Positions 33,904 through 45,995 are shown, numbered from the stretch's first letter. The stretch is 64,000 nt of DNA from Erigeron canadensis (GCF_010389155.1 NC_057765.1:21098270-21162269), one strand, 5' to 3'. Numbers and translations: made by a program. Notes: generated from the letters alone by a model not told the origin.

Positions 33904-35520
33904 AGAGGAGAGAGGACTGTTGAGCCACAAAGAACAAAAACAAAAAGAGTCCCTTTTGAATCTCCCATCATACCCATTATTCAATCTTCTCAAACAACAC
34001 CACCACCATCACAATCAATTCCATCAGCACCTTCTACACTACTTCCTTCTATTTCTTCTCCATTTCCACCAATTCTTTCTCCACCACAATTATCAACAAT
34101 TCTTGAAACAACATCAAATATTCCTGTTCCCATTCCTGGGAGAAGATTAAAAATGCAAGCTAGAAGGATTAAATCTAAATATGGTTTGTTAAAGATCACA
34201 AAGAAGAAGCACAAGAAGAAACATTCTGCTTCATCTTCTAGCTTGCAGGGAGAGCAGTCGGGTACAGTTGATATTGATCAATCTTTTGGTACCTCGACGG
34301 ATTTTGATGACGAACATATCACACAAACCATTGAGAGTGTGATATCGGATGTTCATTCTGAGGATCAGGCATTGGAGATGAAGTTGTGCCGGAGGAAAAA
34401 GGAGGGAATGAGAGAGGAGTCGAATATACCAGAGAGGTTGAGAGGTCCGGGCTAGGACAAGGGCATAAAGAAAATGTTAGCCCTCCAATAGTTGAAACAA
34501 ATGAGTCTAGCTGGGATGATAACCCTAGGGTAGAAGTCAAGAGCTCCCCACTCTTGCATGCACATAACTCTCCTAACCATTCTGACTCCTCACAACAGGA
34601 GTTAGTCTCACAAATGCACGGGGAACAACCACGCTCATCACACTGTCCTCATTTGGAGGATGAGAGTGTTGAAATAAGAGAGGACTGGCCCCACCTCTTG
34701 CCTTCAGTTCATGCACTTGAGTCTAGATTTCCTAGGGACACGAACCTACAAGCTCAGTAAAGTACTGATGCCGGAACAAGCGGAGAGGGAGCCACTTTGT
34801 GTGACCCTCTAGGACAGCTTGGAAGTCCTGCCTTAGCTAACATTATGCCAGCTTTAGCCGCAGGCAATAGTTCTCAAACCAAGACTGAGAGACAGTATGA
34901 ACGCCAAGGTGACACTGCTATTTCTCAGGATCAACCTGAGACTATATTAACGGGTTTTCTTAGTGACCCCGGTGTTGTTAGTGGTGTTGCCCAACAACAA
35001 GTCCCGGACAGTGATTTATCACAGTCTAGGACACACCTCGATTCTGGTTGTGAAGCCAATGAATCCAAACCGCTAGTGAGGGTCTAACCCGAGGATCTAC
35101 AGGAAATCCTAAAACAGCTTCAGTTGGTTTAGGTCACACCACAAGTGTGCCAACAACCTCCGGGTTGGTACCACCATCTTTTCAAACACTAACACCAATT
35201 CAAACAACACAAACACCCCAACAAACTTCATCAACTTCTAACCAACAAGAAAAAGACAACCTTGCAATCCTTTATTACAAATCTTGAGGTCTGAAGGTGA
35301 TAGGATTAACATAATTGATAAGGGAGTGTTGAATGCCTTAGAGTTGAGAAATATAGAGCTTGAGCATGCACGTCAAGTCCAAGCTTTGAAAGAGCAAGTA
35401 CAAATTCAGAAGGCTGAATATGATGCAAAACTTACTAGTTTTGAGCTAAAATTGATTGCTCTAGAGTCTTGCCGACCGACCTCGGTTTTTACAAGACGGG
35501 ATGATCCTGATTAGATGATC
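33904..35520 (+). pseudogene. Accessory ORF of element E, low-complexity middle part
   Basis: Continues as Pro/Ser/Thr-rich sequence (33940-34100), a basic stretch (KKKHKKKHSASSSS, about 34200), further disordered segments, then an amphipathic coiled coil (LELRNIELEHARQVQALKEQ and on, 35330-35460). Broken by several stops and frame changes. The matching region in C (15924-14049) has the same basic, then Pro/Ser, then coiled-coil order. No enzymatic motif seen. Confidence 0.55.
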
Positions 35521-35660
35521 ACCACGAGGGGGAGAACCACGGAGATGGTCAAGCTAATGATGTCAATACTTCGGCAAGAGTTGAAGGTATCAGTAGTGAT
35601 GTAGAAATAGGAGAATGAAATGAAGGTGGAAATGAAGTAGGGATTGAGGATCAGGTTGAA

Positions 35661-37298
35661 TTGGATAGATTAGCTGAATGTAGAGCTAAGTATGATGAAA
35701 TGTGGACAAAGCTTGGTCTGAATGTTGAAGAAGTTGAGAATGCTGAATACAGGGATGAAGTAAGAAAAAGATTAGAAGACGTATTTGGAATGGGAGCGAT
35801 TGAAGGGGAAGAAGAAGAAGAGATTTTTGATGAAGACATTGCTGATGAGGAGTTAATTGAATTTGTTGAAGGAGAGGCTGACACAGAAGCAATTAAAGAC
35901 AACATTGTGTTGAGTGTTCCAGAATTTGTTGAGACTCAAAGATCTACTGATGAACCGGTGTTTGAAGAATTCGATGATCTTCATTATTTTACAACTGGTC
36001 CTTCAAGTAGAAATGAAGCTGAAGATTCAACAAATCCATCTGTGTAAACTCTGAAGCAATATTCATTCAATGATTTTAAAGGGTTTGATGAGTTGAGAAA
36101 AACTCCTGAAGCTGTTTCTCAAGATTTCAAGAAGTTAACCTTTAAACAAGTGTTAAGAGAAGCGATCATATCTGAAGAAGAACCACTTCCTGACTACTTC
36201 CCTACAGAACTAACTAAAGAACAATGGAACTTCGTTAATAGGAGGTACTTTCTCAGAGATCAAGCTAGAATGGTTGCACTTGGCATTAAGCCAAAGCAAG
36301 CTACAATCAAGTCAAGATTTTTGGAGGAAAGAGCATTTCCGATCTTCTGCGGAGCTACTAAGGTTGTGAAAGTAGGAAGACCAGAAATTGCCGCTATGTA
36401 CAAGTTTAAGGATCCAAAACAAGTTGAAGAATACAAATCTCTCCTTAAACTTGTTGATAGCTACAATCCAAATATTCTTGAAGATCAGAGGAAGTTCAGG
36501 ATTGTGGTGCTGATCAGAGTGATCTTGATTAGAAAAACTCACATCTATATACCTTGTTTTCATGTCAAGAGAGAAAATGGCTTGATATACAGATTCAATG
36601 AAGCTCACTTCAAACTTTTGCCTGTTGATGACATAATTTTCCCCTACAACCACTATGTGAATGCCATTCAAAGGTATCGTGATGATCTTATTGCTATTGA
36701 TGCAATGAAGAGATACATGTCCAGTGTTATTCAACATGCATCATTGGAAGATTTTCAGATTAGATTTGAGTTGGTTAAGAGGAAGATTAATGTTCCGTAT
36801 CCAGATCAAAGTCTTTACACAGAAGATATAGAAAGACTGAATATTGGTCATGTTCTCGAGAAACCAACACTTGGAGTAATTTTTCTTAACAGCAGAAAGA
36901 AGAAGATTTTTGTTAAAATGTGCGACCTTGCTTCTTACTCTGATGAAACCCTGGAATTTTGTAAGAATGTGCTATTATGCTTATCTGAAGATGAAGAGTA
37001 TGATCAAAAGAAAGCTCTGCTTGATAAGGTAATCAGCAAGATTAAATAGAGACTGGGTTTCAGAGAGAGTAACAGAATGATAAGGGAGGCAAAGAATGTT
37101 AAGAAGTCCAAGTATGTTGAGAGAAGAAGGGGAGGATGTTGGATCAAGTATGAACCTAGTAATGTATTGGGACCACATAACATTCCTCCTAAAGACTATG
37201 AAGCAAACATGGTGGTCCCCGAAGATAAACAGAAGGTGACAATTGGTTCTGGCATCCAAACAAAAACAGACCAAATACTCGAGCTTAAAGACTGTTGA
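35661..37298 (+). pseudogene. Accessory ORF of element E, C-terminal domain (unknown function)
   Basis: Three long open segments: an acidic one (35661-36047), the main domain (36093-37049) and a tail (37077-37298). The main domain has RFLEERAFPIFCGATKV, FHVKRENGLIYRFNEAHFKL, VDDIIFPYNHY, FQIRFELVKRKINV and KKKIFVKMCDLASYSDETL. The tail has LGPHNIPPKDYEAN. Counterparts exist in C (12429-13412), and the FHVKRENG part also in G (8320-8799). Only single stops near 36045 and 37047 separate the segments, so the frame is better kept than the rest of E. No transmembrane segment or known catalytic motif; function unknown. Confidence 0.7.
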
Positions 37299-37326
37299 CT
37301 CTCGGATACATTTTGACAAATCACTA

Positions 37327-37339
37327 CCAAGGGGGAGAT
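37327..37339 (+). promoter_or_regulatory. Polypurine tract of element E
   Basis: ACCAAGGGGGAGAT context directly before the LTR start TGTTAGAAATAAT. Confidence 0.88.
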
Positions 37340-37620
37340 TGTTAGAAATAATATTTCTAGTAGTTGATTTGTATTTCATAATACTTTATACTTATTTGTA
37401 ATTTTCATAAGTATGGATGGGTTGTAGTGTAAATTGTATAAAAGTATATAAAGCCCCCTCCATTGCTTAATATTAAAAAAAAAACTTTTACACATTTTCA
37501 TGTAATCCAATCTTTCAACACACACTCTTTCTCTCTCGGCATATTACACACACTTACACACACACGAACTCCATTAACACACACTAAAACACATACTTAA
37601 GCTCAAATACATATATTACA
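37340..37620 (+). repeat. 3' LTR of element E
   Basis: About 281 bp, TGTTAGAAAT...TATTACA, with TATATAAAG near 37444. It aligns along most of its length with the F LTR at 40207-40481, so E and F belong to one family. Confidence 0.85.
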
Positions 37621-38019
37621 TATATACTAGCTAATCAGCTCAGGTTTAACCCGGGCCGTATAATTAAAAAGTTAAAATAAAAAAATATATAGAACTATGT
37701 ATGTAATTTAGGAGAGTTCTATGTATGTCTGGTTCTACCCTATTTGCTTAATTGGCTTACTGTGAGGGGATTTAAGGGAATTCTTACACATATCACTCGT
37801 AATTGTTGGATCCTTGCTTGGTTGTATGCACATGGATATGTTTATTACTACATTTGTAGGTTGATGTTTAATAGGTTTAAATGTCCTTTTTACTGTGTAT
37901 TGTCCATTTTACGCTAAAGTGTGTTATGCGGTGTCTGCTATTCTTCTTTAATTGTAATGTAGTCAGACGACTCAACCGACATGTATGGTTACTAAACTTT
38001 TTACCCTCTCAATCTTTTG
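37621..38019. other. Unassigned AT-rich DNA
   Basis: No convincing ORF or repeat recognised. It follows the E LTR and leads into the SINE-like segment. Confidence 0.4.
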
Positions 38020-38132
38020 CCTTTTCTTGGCCGGAGATTCTTCTGAAAGCAGTCTCTCTACCTTCATGTAGGTGTAAGGCTGTCTACATTTCTAACTTCC
38101 CCAAACCCTGCTTTTGCCGTATTGGGTACATG
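38020..38132 (+). mobile_element. SINE-like 3' fragment
   Basis: The series GGCCGGAGATTC, GCAGTCTCTCTACCTTCATG, TAGGTGTAAGGCTGTCTAC, TTCCCCAAACCCTG and GTATTGGGTACATG follows the order of a short sequence common in plant genomes as the 3' part of tRNA-derived SINEs. The usual TTG-rich tail and the tRNA-like head are not evident. Family known from memory only. Confidence 0.45.
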
Positions 38133-38199
38133 ATAATGCTAAAATTATACATATTTTTAATGATACTTGTTATTTGCATAAGTGTTTTGTAGGTAAAAA

Positions 38200-39720
38200 T
38201 AAAGATTGAACAAGAATTGGTAAAGAAACGGATCAAAAACAAGTCAAACGGAAAAGAAAGTCAAAACTGCACTAAAGGACAAAACAGGATGGACCTCGTT
38301 AGAGGACGACCTCGACAGAGGACTTTGGACCGCGATAGAGGGACATGCACTCAATGGAGTTTTTGGAATTAATTTTCTTATCGTTACGTATGATTTGAGG
38401 GCAATACACTCAATGGAGCTGGTGAAGAATAATATTATTGCTTCTAATGGGGAACATGCTACCCCATCAATAATGGCATGTCGACGAGGGTCATTTCCTT
38501 TCCATGGCTATAAAACGAAGACGTAGATGAAGATGAAGAGTGTGCACTGGGGATCCAAAGTTACTTACAACTCCCATTTCTCTTCAGTTTTTGCACCAAA
38601 ACCACCATCCTTCACAACCCACAAAGCAAGTTTACGTTACCGTAGTCTAGTCACCAAGTTACCATTAACATACGAAAGTTTTCGGTTTCACCTTGGTTAC
38701 GTTTCACAAACACCAACACTACAACTTTTATTTTCAATCACAAATAGTTCCTAAACACCGCCAAAACATTTACCTAAAGTCTTGTAATGTTTCGTTGATC
38801 CATATTCAAGTTACCATTAACGACCTTGAAGCTTTCGACTTTGTTTAAATTCTTGTTCTCAAAACACCAATACCTCCAATTACTTTGTTAGTCATTTAAA
38901 GTGTGTTGTAATGTCCATAAGGTTACTTTGTTAATTCTTGTGCATTCGCTTACAACAAGTTTACGAAAGTAAACATGGTTCCATTTGTAAAATATTTCCA
39001 TGTAAAAGTTGTGTTATAATAGTTGTTATATATTGGGTTTTGATAGTTCTATGTCCATGAAAAGAATCATGAAGTTTCGTTTCTATTCATTCATACGCAT
39101 GTAAGCATGCGTTGTTTTCTCGCAAGGTTTTCGAAATAGTCTACGGAGTGATTACTAAGATTTCTAGTTAATTCAAGTAGTTAGATAGCTGGACTGGGAT
39201 TTAGTCTAGTTATGTTAAGAAATATAAGCATTTTTAGTTACAACAATAGCTATTTTGAGTGACATAAAATAGTGAGTTTGATGCATATTTAAAGTAGTAG
39301 AACATAAAGTTGCAGAATAGTTTCTCAAAGAAGAAAGAATGGTGTCTCATACTTATGTTGACTCCAAAAAGTCAATGTGACAACATTAAGTTAAGTCTTA
39401 TTTCATACAACTCATTCTCTACGTATTTAGCTTAATAATTAGATCCGTGACAACCCAATTATAAAATAAATTTGGTATAGATGTTAGAGATTAAAGTTTT
39501 CAAATGGATCACAAGTAGCTAATAAGCGACGTGACAACTCGGTCACACAACCCACACTTTTCTAGATTAAACATAATACTTTTATTAAGATTGATATAGA
39601 AACGCTTTCTCTGTGTTCGATCCTGGACTTACTGGTAACTATATTGTAAACAACAAGGTACACTGCCTGTGTGTAATAGTCTAGATATTAGTATAGCCTA
39701 GTTTTATAAATTTAAAACTT
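38200..39720 (+). repeat. Possible gypsy LTR relic
   Basis: Opens with purine-rich sequence and three CCTCGNNNGAGG mini-palindromes (38294-38341). It has a TATA-like GGCTATAAAACG at about 38506 and ends with a stretch (39600-39700) whose GTGTTCGATCCTGGACTTAC then CACTGCCTGTG recall the U5 end of Athila/Tat-type LTRs. No partner LTR, PBS or coding region is present, so this remains tentative. Confidence 0.3.
38294..38341 (+). repeat. Three CCTCGNNNGAGG mini-palindromes
   Basis: CCTCGTTAGAGG (38294), CCTCGACAGAGG (38310) and CCGCGATAGAGG (38330): 5-bp or 4-bp arms with a changing loop. Confidence 0.85.
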
Positions 39721-40206
39721 GGTTGATTTTCATGAGCAAAAAGATTAAATAAAAGTAGAGAGAAAATTACACATCAGTACCGTTGTTGTTATTGTTGTTG
39801 TATGTAATTTGTTGTCAATACATTATAATTTTTAATATGAAGATATTTGTAAAGATGAATATTAATGGTAGATATATAATTAAAAATTAAGAGTTAGAAT
39901 ACAATCGAACATTTTTCATATTATAAGGTTACAAAAATAATATGTAACAAAAGAGATAACATAGGGCTTAATTTGAAAAATAGTTTTTTAAAAATAATGA
40001 AAAAGTAATTATGACATCATAAATTTGTAAAAAAATAGCTTAAGAGAAAATATTAGCATGCCACATAGGAAAAAAAGTTCTAGAAATAATTTTGTTTTAT
40101 TTATATAAGAGATATATATTGAGAAAGAAAAAAACAAACAAATCTTAGGAGCCGTTGGTAAAAGAAAAGAGAAGAGATGAGGTGGAGGGGGTTGCATGTG
40201 ACAAAC
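39721..40206. other. AT-rich unassigned DNA with a GTT run
   Basis: A GTTGTTGTTATTGTTGTTG run at about 39782-39801, then A/T-rich sequence without genes up to the F LTR. Confidence 0.4.
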
Positions 40207-40481
40207 TGTTAGAAATATAATTTTTAGTAGTTGATTTGTATTTTTATAATGCTTTATACTTGTTTGTATTTTCATAAGTATGGAAGGGAGACAAGTGTAA
40301 ATTGTATAGAAGTATATAAAGCCCCCTCCATAGCTTAGTATTATAACCTTAACACATTTCATGCAATCCAATATTTCAACACACACACACTTTCTCTCTC
40401 GGCGTATTACACATACTTACACACACGAACTCCATTAACACACACTAAAACACGTACTTAAGCTCATTTATCATCTTTACA
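40207..40481 (+). repeat. 5' LTR of element F
   Basis: About 275 bp; same family as the E LTR at 37340. TATA box TATATAAAG near 40313. Followed directly by the iMet PBS. Confidence 0.87.
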
Positions 40482-40483
40482 GT

Positions 40484-40495
40484 TGGTATCAGAGC
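40484..40495 (+). promoter_or_regulatory. Primer-binding site of element F (tRNA-iMet)
   Basis: TGGTATCAGAGC two bases after the LTR end. Confidence 0.9.
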
Positions 40496-40713
40496 AAAAT
40501 CAGTCAATCTGAACGAACCAGAATCAAAATTGAAGATGAATTTGTTCTTAATTTTGATGTTTTTGAGATGTTCATTCATATATCCATTTGCCGAGATTAC
40601 TGTGCAATCATTTACAGCATAATTCTGTGTGTTTTTCTTCAAAGTTTGTTCACCGATCGTCTAGGATTTTGATTATAATCATTCTGTATCAAAATTAGAG
40701 TTCAATTCCATCA

Positions 40714-41212
40714 TGTAAGTGCACGTCTATGTCAATAGCAGTTTAGATAGTTTGGACTTATATTGTAATATGTCTTTGTCATTGTAATTGTCACTAATGA
40801 ACTTTGTATTATGCATAGAATACTAGATTAAGTTTGAGTATTGAATGTATAATTAATCTGCTTGAGAGGGATTACGACCTCGTAATTCCAGGGACAATTA
40901 CGAGGTGGACATAGGAAATACGACCCCGTATTTACTGGGCCTGAAATACGACCTGGTCGTGCTGAAACCTTTGGGAGGTTTTCCTATAAATACCAGAACC
41001 CTAACAGTGATTAGGGTCGAACATTTGTCGAATTATCAAGCATATTTGTGCAGGTTAGTAGGTCAAAGGTCGTTCCGCTAGCCCGAAGAAGACCTGCGAG
41101 GCAACAGGTGATCTAGGGGCTTTCGTTGTGAATCACCACGTTATAGAGAGGGATTCCACACCTCTGGATAATGGGATCAAACTATTAACGATCCGCGTCA
41201 AGGGGACTTACA
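40714..41212 (+). repeat. 5' LTR of element H
   Basis: 499 bp, TGTAAG...CTTACA inverted ends. TATA box CCTATAAATACC at about 40983. It contains paired TTACGACCTCGTAA / AATTACGAGG motifs (40871-40911) and related ones to 40965. Confidence 0.8.
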
Positions 41213-41214
41213 AG

Positions 41215-41226
41215 TGGTATCAGGGC
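41215..41226 (+). promoter_or_regulatory. Primer-binding site of element H
   Basis: TGGTATCAGGGC, one mismatch from the iMet consensus TGGTATCAGAGC, two bases after the LTR. Confidence 0.82.
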
Positions 41227-41424
41227 CTCTTGGTTTCATACCGGAAGGTTATAGTTTGTTGGTGATAGACAACATTGATTTAGGGTCGTTTAGACGTGAT
41301 TCTTTCACGAGTTTACGACCGGAAATCTTGTTCGAGGTATATCTTGGTGTTTGCAGCTGTCGAAAGTGTGTTTTTGGCTTTTAGGGTTTCGAATTCAAAA
41401 GAATCATCGAACTAGCATCGTTTA

Positions 41425-41630
41425 CGACCTCGCAGGCTCGTATTACCTTATCCAACTCGTATTTCTACTTGGGAAACTAATTGTGACCTCGCTAGTTCAA
41501 TTGCAACCTCGTATATCGTTTGCGACCTCGTGAGCTCAATTACGACCTCACCAGTTCAATTACGACCTCGATATCTAATTGCGACCTCGTATTCTTGGAC
41601 CTCGTGAACTTTACGACCTCGTTTATTTTT
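41425..41630 (+). repeat. TTACGACCTCG repeats in the leader of H
   Basis: About nine copies of T-T-(A/G)-CGACCTCG with variable 3' parts (e.g. 41424, 41468, 41521, 41541, 41560 and 41611). The same motif forms palindromes in the LTR of H. Confidence 0.85.
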
Positions 41631-41663
41631 AAGAAGTTCGTGAACTTTACTAGCTTTAAGAAA

Positions 41664-41734
41664 ATGACGTCATAGTTACCCGCAAATTATCAAGCGTTGC
41701 TAAATCAAATGATTCTGATGGATCATGAAACCGG
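41664..41734 (+). pseudogene. Gag of element H, first 23 codons
   Basis: Starts MTS-stop-LPANYQALLNQMIL and reads to DHETG, where element I is inserted; the frame continues exactly at 62341. The stop at codon 4 is TAG. Confidence 0.75.
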
Positions 41735-41998
41735 TGTTATGCTTGAAATTTCAATTACCGATATCTTGAAAACCCAGGATCTTGACATCTCAGGATCTTG
41801 ACACAGCGGAACATTCGGAAGATATACTAACGTATTGTTACACATGTTATTATTATTTCCTCTTGAGTCAAACATGCAGGATCAATGATAATCAATATCA
41901 CATATGGGAAATACCTCTAACGGTACAAAATCAATCATACAAGCAAAGAATCTCTTCAACACGCAAAGAAGACTTAGTCCTCCAACATAATCGGACTT
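41735..41998 (+). repeat. 5' LTR of element I, fragment 1
   Basis: Begins TGTTATGCTTGAAATTTC; matches the 3' LTR from 61479. Cut after GACTT (41994-41998) by element J. Confidence 0.88.
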
Positions 41999-43535
41999 TG
42001 ATATGTGAAAATCTAGTTAAATTAAAATCCTATAAATACTCCGAATCGTTTACCACACACAATTGGGCAGTGGACCCGTTCGTATGTAATATAAATTTAA
42101 GTAAGTAAAGGTTCGTTCCACGGAGACTAATAAGAGTTAGCGAGTTTTAAGTAATTTAGAAAGAGTTTGGTTTTTAAAGACACCACGTCATCTTGGATTT
42201 TGAAGAAGTTAGTTAATTAATAAAATTAGTAATTCCGAAGAATTAAACGAAAAGAGATTTGTTTTAAATCAAATAGGATGAGAAGATCATCCACTTCGAC
42301 TCCATGATACACATTATTTAGGTTGCATATAATTGAAGAACCAATTCAAATATGTTGATTTTATAACCGAGAACTAATAAAGACTCACCCCGTACCCGTC
42401 AAGTTCGTTACTTTATTAAATTCCCTTAATTAACTAGTTCCATTACTAAGACTGGTACCCCAAGACGCCTTTCATAACTTTCCTAGCCAATTAGTTGTTT
42501 TGGTTATTTAGATAACAATTGTGTCTATTGATTGTACCCAACCATTAACCCGTTAACCCTTATTAACAATCAATTACTTCCTACCGTACCCGTCATAGAA
42601 ACAATTGCTTCTAACCAAGCAATCAAAATAACTTCTACACAACCTAGTTACCACTGAAGTTATGCAAAAACTATCCGCAATTGAGAGTTAAATAACAAAG
42701 AATTAATAAGCTAAGATTACGACACAACGTTAAATTCAAAAGATTTATGCAACCATAATTCAATGTATCACTTCATCTCAGTGGATAACGAATTATTTAG
42801 CTACTCATAATCAAAAACAAACCACAATGAGTAAAAATATAGAAGAACATATTGTACCAATGTGTAGAAAACAAGTAAACGCTAAGAAAATCGACAACCG
42901 AATGCCTTGAAGATCACGAACAACCCTTAGACCTTGATGGACGAAAAAGCTGCTGAGAATACCCCCAAAGAACCCTAAAGTCAACTAGAAGTGATTGTGT
43001 ATCGAATGGGAGGGTTTTGGTGTTGTATTTATAGTGAAATCTCAAAGGGTTTTCAGCCGACCTAGTTTATGCACCGCACAAGGAATCTGTGCACCGCACA
43101 AACTAGAGTTTCCATATTTTGGGCACCCGTTATGCACCGCACAAATTAGCTGTGCACCGCACAAACTTTACTTATGAACAGTAATTGCCCGTTATGCACC
43201 GCATGCCATTTTTATGCCCCGCACAGGAACTTTTGCCAAATTTTCTGATCAAAATTACATATTTCCATGCGCCGCATACCACTTCTATGCGCCGCTTAAA
43301 GCTTTGAAACTCACAAAACTTGTATTTTTCATTCGGTCTTCACTCGAACTCGTCCAAGAACCATCTTAATGCATCTTTTGACCTTCCAAATGCCATTTCT
43401 AACCATTGTACCTGTTCTAAGCCTGAATTCACTAACAATACCATCAAAGCATCGAATATACATATAATTTGCACATAATTAAGCTTAAAACGACTTATAA
43501 ATGATATGGAAATATGCATATAAATGGATATATCA
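41999..43535 (-). repeat. 3' LTR of element J
   Basis: 1537 bp; ends TGATATG...TATATCA on plus. Contains repeated TGCACCGCACAA and ATGCGCCGCAT motifs at 43071-43300, and a minus-strand TATA (ACTATAAATAC) near 43028. Confidence 0.87.
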
Positions 43536-43550
43536 AATCCCCCCATACTT
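43536..43550 (-). promoter_or_regulatory. Polypurine tract of element J
   Basis: On minus, AAGTATGGGGGGATT adjoins the LTR start TGATATATCC; this sets the orientation of J. Confidence 0.82.
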
Positions 43551-45995
43551 AAGCCTTGATTGTCCTCAAGAAAATTCAGATTTCAAAACATTCATTCCCT
43601 TGGTACTTATTTGAAAAATATGACATTATTCCAAAAAGAAACAAAACCATAAGAAAAGTCAAGCAGTTTAATCTTAAATGAAAAATTGAAATGTTTGACA
43701 ATACTTGAATGATCCATAAGCCTAGAAAACACGACTAAGCACTTTAATCAAATGAAAGAAGAATATCTCAACTAACTTTCTCCAACTAACAAACTATTGG
43801 GTTGAAATATTGTATCAATCACTCGAAGCCTAGTCGTGATGCATATATTTTAACCATAGGCTTGTAATAGAATCATCCCTATGTCGCCATGGCGCTAGCA
43901 CCATATAACGTCTATCAAAAGAGGTAATAAACACGGCTATAACGTACTATTCTGATGGCTTACAAAGGTCATTAACAAGGTGTATGGAAATTTAGGGATA
44001 TAATTGGTGTTAACAGGAAATAACACAATAATTAACAAAGTTTTTACATATAGTCTAGTCCAACACAACCCATATCATTAGTTGCCATCTATCCATAACC
44101 CATAAGACGTTATCCTGACACTACTCCCCCAATAGACCGATTAAAACCGACACCATTGTGGTGTATTATCTTCAAACGACTTCCAACCACCTAATCTTAC
44201 CCATATTGACTTTAACAAACATTTCCAACTTCAAATGAAGATTATAATCAATCAAAGAACACTTTGTTGGATTAAACTTATGTACCAACTCTACATTGAT
44301 TTGCCAAAGATGAGGGAAATACCAAATGACAGTCCAAGTTCTTTTTCTCTATTTTTTCTGTTTTTCATTCTTTTCATTCTCTTTTCTTTTTAATGAACTA
44401 CTTTTACCCTGTCTAATTGGTATCCCCTTTTTACAACTTTGAAATTTGTTGACAAATCATAACTAATACTAATTAGAACAATCTAGACTTGATCCATAAT
44501 CATGACGACATCAATTTACCCCCATTAGAGAATACATCAATCCTACACAACTAAGACAATCCAAACCACCCAACTAGTATAGGCAACTAATGATCAACCA
44601 AGGATTTTGACTATCGGTATGGCGAGGAAAGGTTACATATTTAAGTGGATTTAAACACAAACGAAAAAGTGAGGCTCAACAAGTTTTCTAAGTGTATCTT
44701 GCACTAAAAATGAGTGCAAACAAAGGTTAAACAAGGGATATTCACTAACCAATGTGATTAGCTACTAAAACACATGCATACGAACATGGTTAAACAATGA
44801 TAAACATAACAAATGGTGAATAAACAAAGAAAAAGGGTTTAATCCTAAATTTACCTCTTTATCATCTAGCAAACTACGGGACGATCAACTAAGACAAGTT
44901 CTAGAATCAACGCAATCACCGGCACACTCATATCAAAGAAAGAAATGGAAGTGGAATAAATTAACCTCAAACTTGCACATCATAGTTCAAAGCTCTAAAA
45001 GAGACTCTTACTTCTGGATAAATCCAAAAGCCTATGAGAGGGACAAATTTACAAGGCAACTAAACCAAAACCGTAACACCTATCAAATCTATAAATGAAT
45101 CAAAATCTCACATATTTGGTGTTTTGGGATAGAAGTGTGCTAGTCATGTAATCAATCCCGAATGGATTTGCCTTAACCATCATTCAAAACACATTTCACA
45201 ATTTAAAACAGTTTTACCAAAGGGAATATAGTTTAATTACTTACTAGTATGATTAAATCTAAGTAACAAAGTAATTCAACTATAAGGACAAACAAGCAAA
45301 AGTTCAAAAATTTACCCACAATAACCCGGCTTTTCTTATTGACCTCTCCCCCCACACTTGAATTGTACAATGCCCTCAATGTACAATGAACTAATAAAAA
45401 CTATGGGAAATAGGAAAAAGAAAATAAAATAGTAAAAGAAAGTGAAACTTCTCGGGTTTAATGCGCATGCTCCAAATGCTCGGTTGATCCTAAAGATAAA
45501 ATAAGTGCAAACTGTATCTCAACCGCATTTTAAATCCTTTCTTATAGCTCTAACAAGCACTCAACAAACACATCAAACATATCAACATAAAAAGAAAAAC
45601 TAAAAATAATACTAAAAATCTAAATGCGAAAAATAAACAAACTAAACTAAAAATCAAAAATCTTTTTGTATTTTTTTATTTTTCAATTTTTTTGGATTTT
45701 TAAAATTAATCAAAATTAAATAACATTTAAACTAGACAAAAGAAATTAAAAAAAAATTTTTTTTACCTAACCTCGGGTTGCCTCCCGGGAAGCGCTTAAC
45801 TTATTAACGAGTCGTTAGCTAGACTCAATCCTACAATCACCATGGTTGGGTCTTAATTGCCCCCACACTTAAAATGTCGGGCGGTTTACGCGAATAAGGT
45901 GAATAAAATGTGAATCTAATCTTAATCATTACCCAAACCATTTCTTTCACCATATCAAAATTCCATTTCAAGATGTCAAGATTATTTGTTTCCTT
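43551..45995 (-). other. Noncoding interior of element J
   Basis: No ORF with a recognisable motif. On minus, AAGTGTGGGGG-type purine tracts occur at 45344-45362 and 45858-45871 (and at 46473-46488 within the ORF). A CCCGGGAGGCAACCCGAGG stem (about 45770-45790) is, as I recall, a common feature of Athila-type elements. Confidence 0.55.

Larger units (their letters stand above)
31882..37620 (+). mobile_element. Element E: degenerate Sirevirus-like copia, 3' half
   Basis: It has a palindrome cluster, 18-bp core repeats, a long broken accessory gene, PPT and 3' LTR. Gag, pol and the 5' LTR are not visible; if B inserted into E they lie beyond the left edge, otherwise E is 5'-truncated. The LTR is a close relative of the F LTR at 40207. 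Confidence 0.7.
40207..40713 (+). mobile_element. Element F: copia 5' LTR, PBS and leader, cut by element H
   Basis: LTR 40207-40481 (TGTTAGAAATATAATTTTTAG...TTTACA), PBS TGGTATCAGAGC at 40484-40495, and a leader to 40713 containing a TTTGCCGAGATT arm of the E/F palindrome. Element H begins at 40714; the rest of F must lie beyond the right edge of the window. Confidence 0.8.

Noticed and set aside
33473..33943. Minus-strand ORF of 156 codons
   Set aside because: Shadow of the accessory gene of E on plus; no motif.
34319..34540. Minus-strand Ser/Pro-rich ORF
   Set aside because: Opposite to the low-complexity part of the E accessory gene.
40009..40386. Minus-strand ORF of 125 codons with hydrophobic stretches
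   Set aside because: AT-rich and overlapping the F LTR; no family resemblance or start context.
42995..43177. Plus ORF with repeated CTAQ-type motifs
   Set aside because: Translation of the TGCACCGCACAA repeats in the LTR of J.
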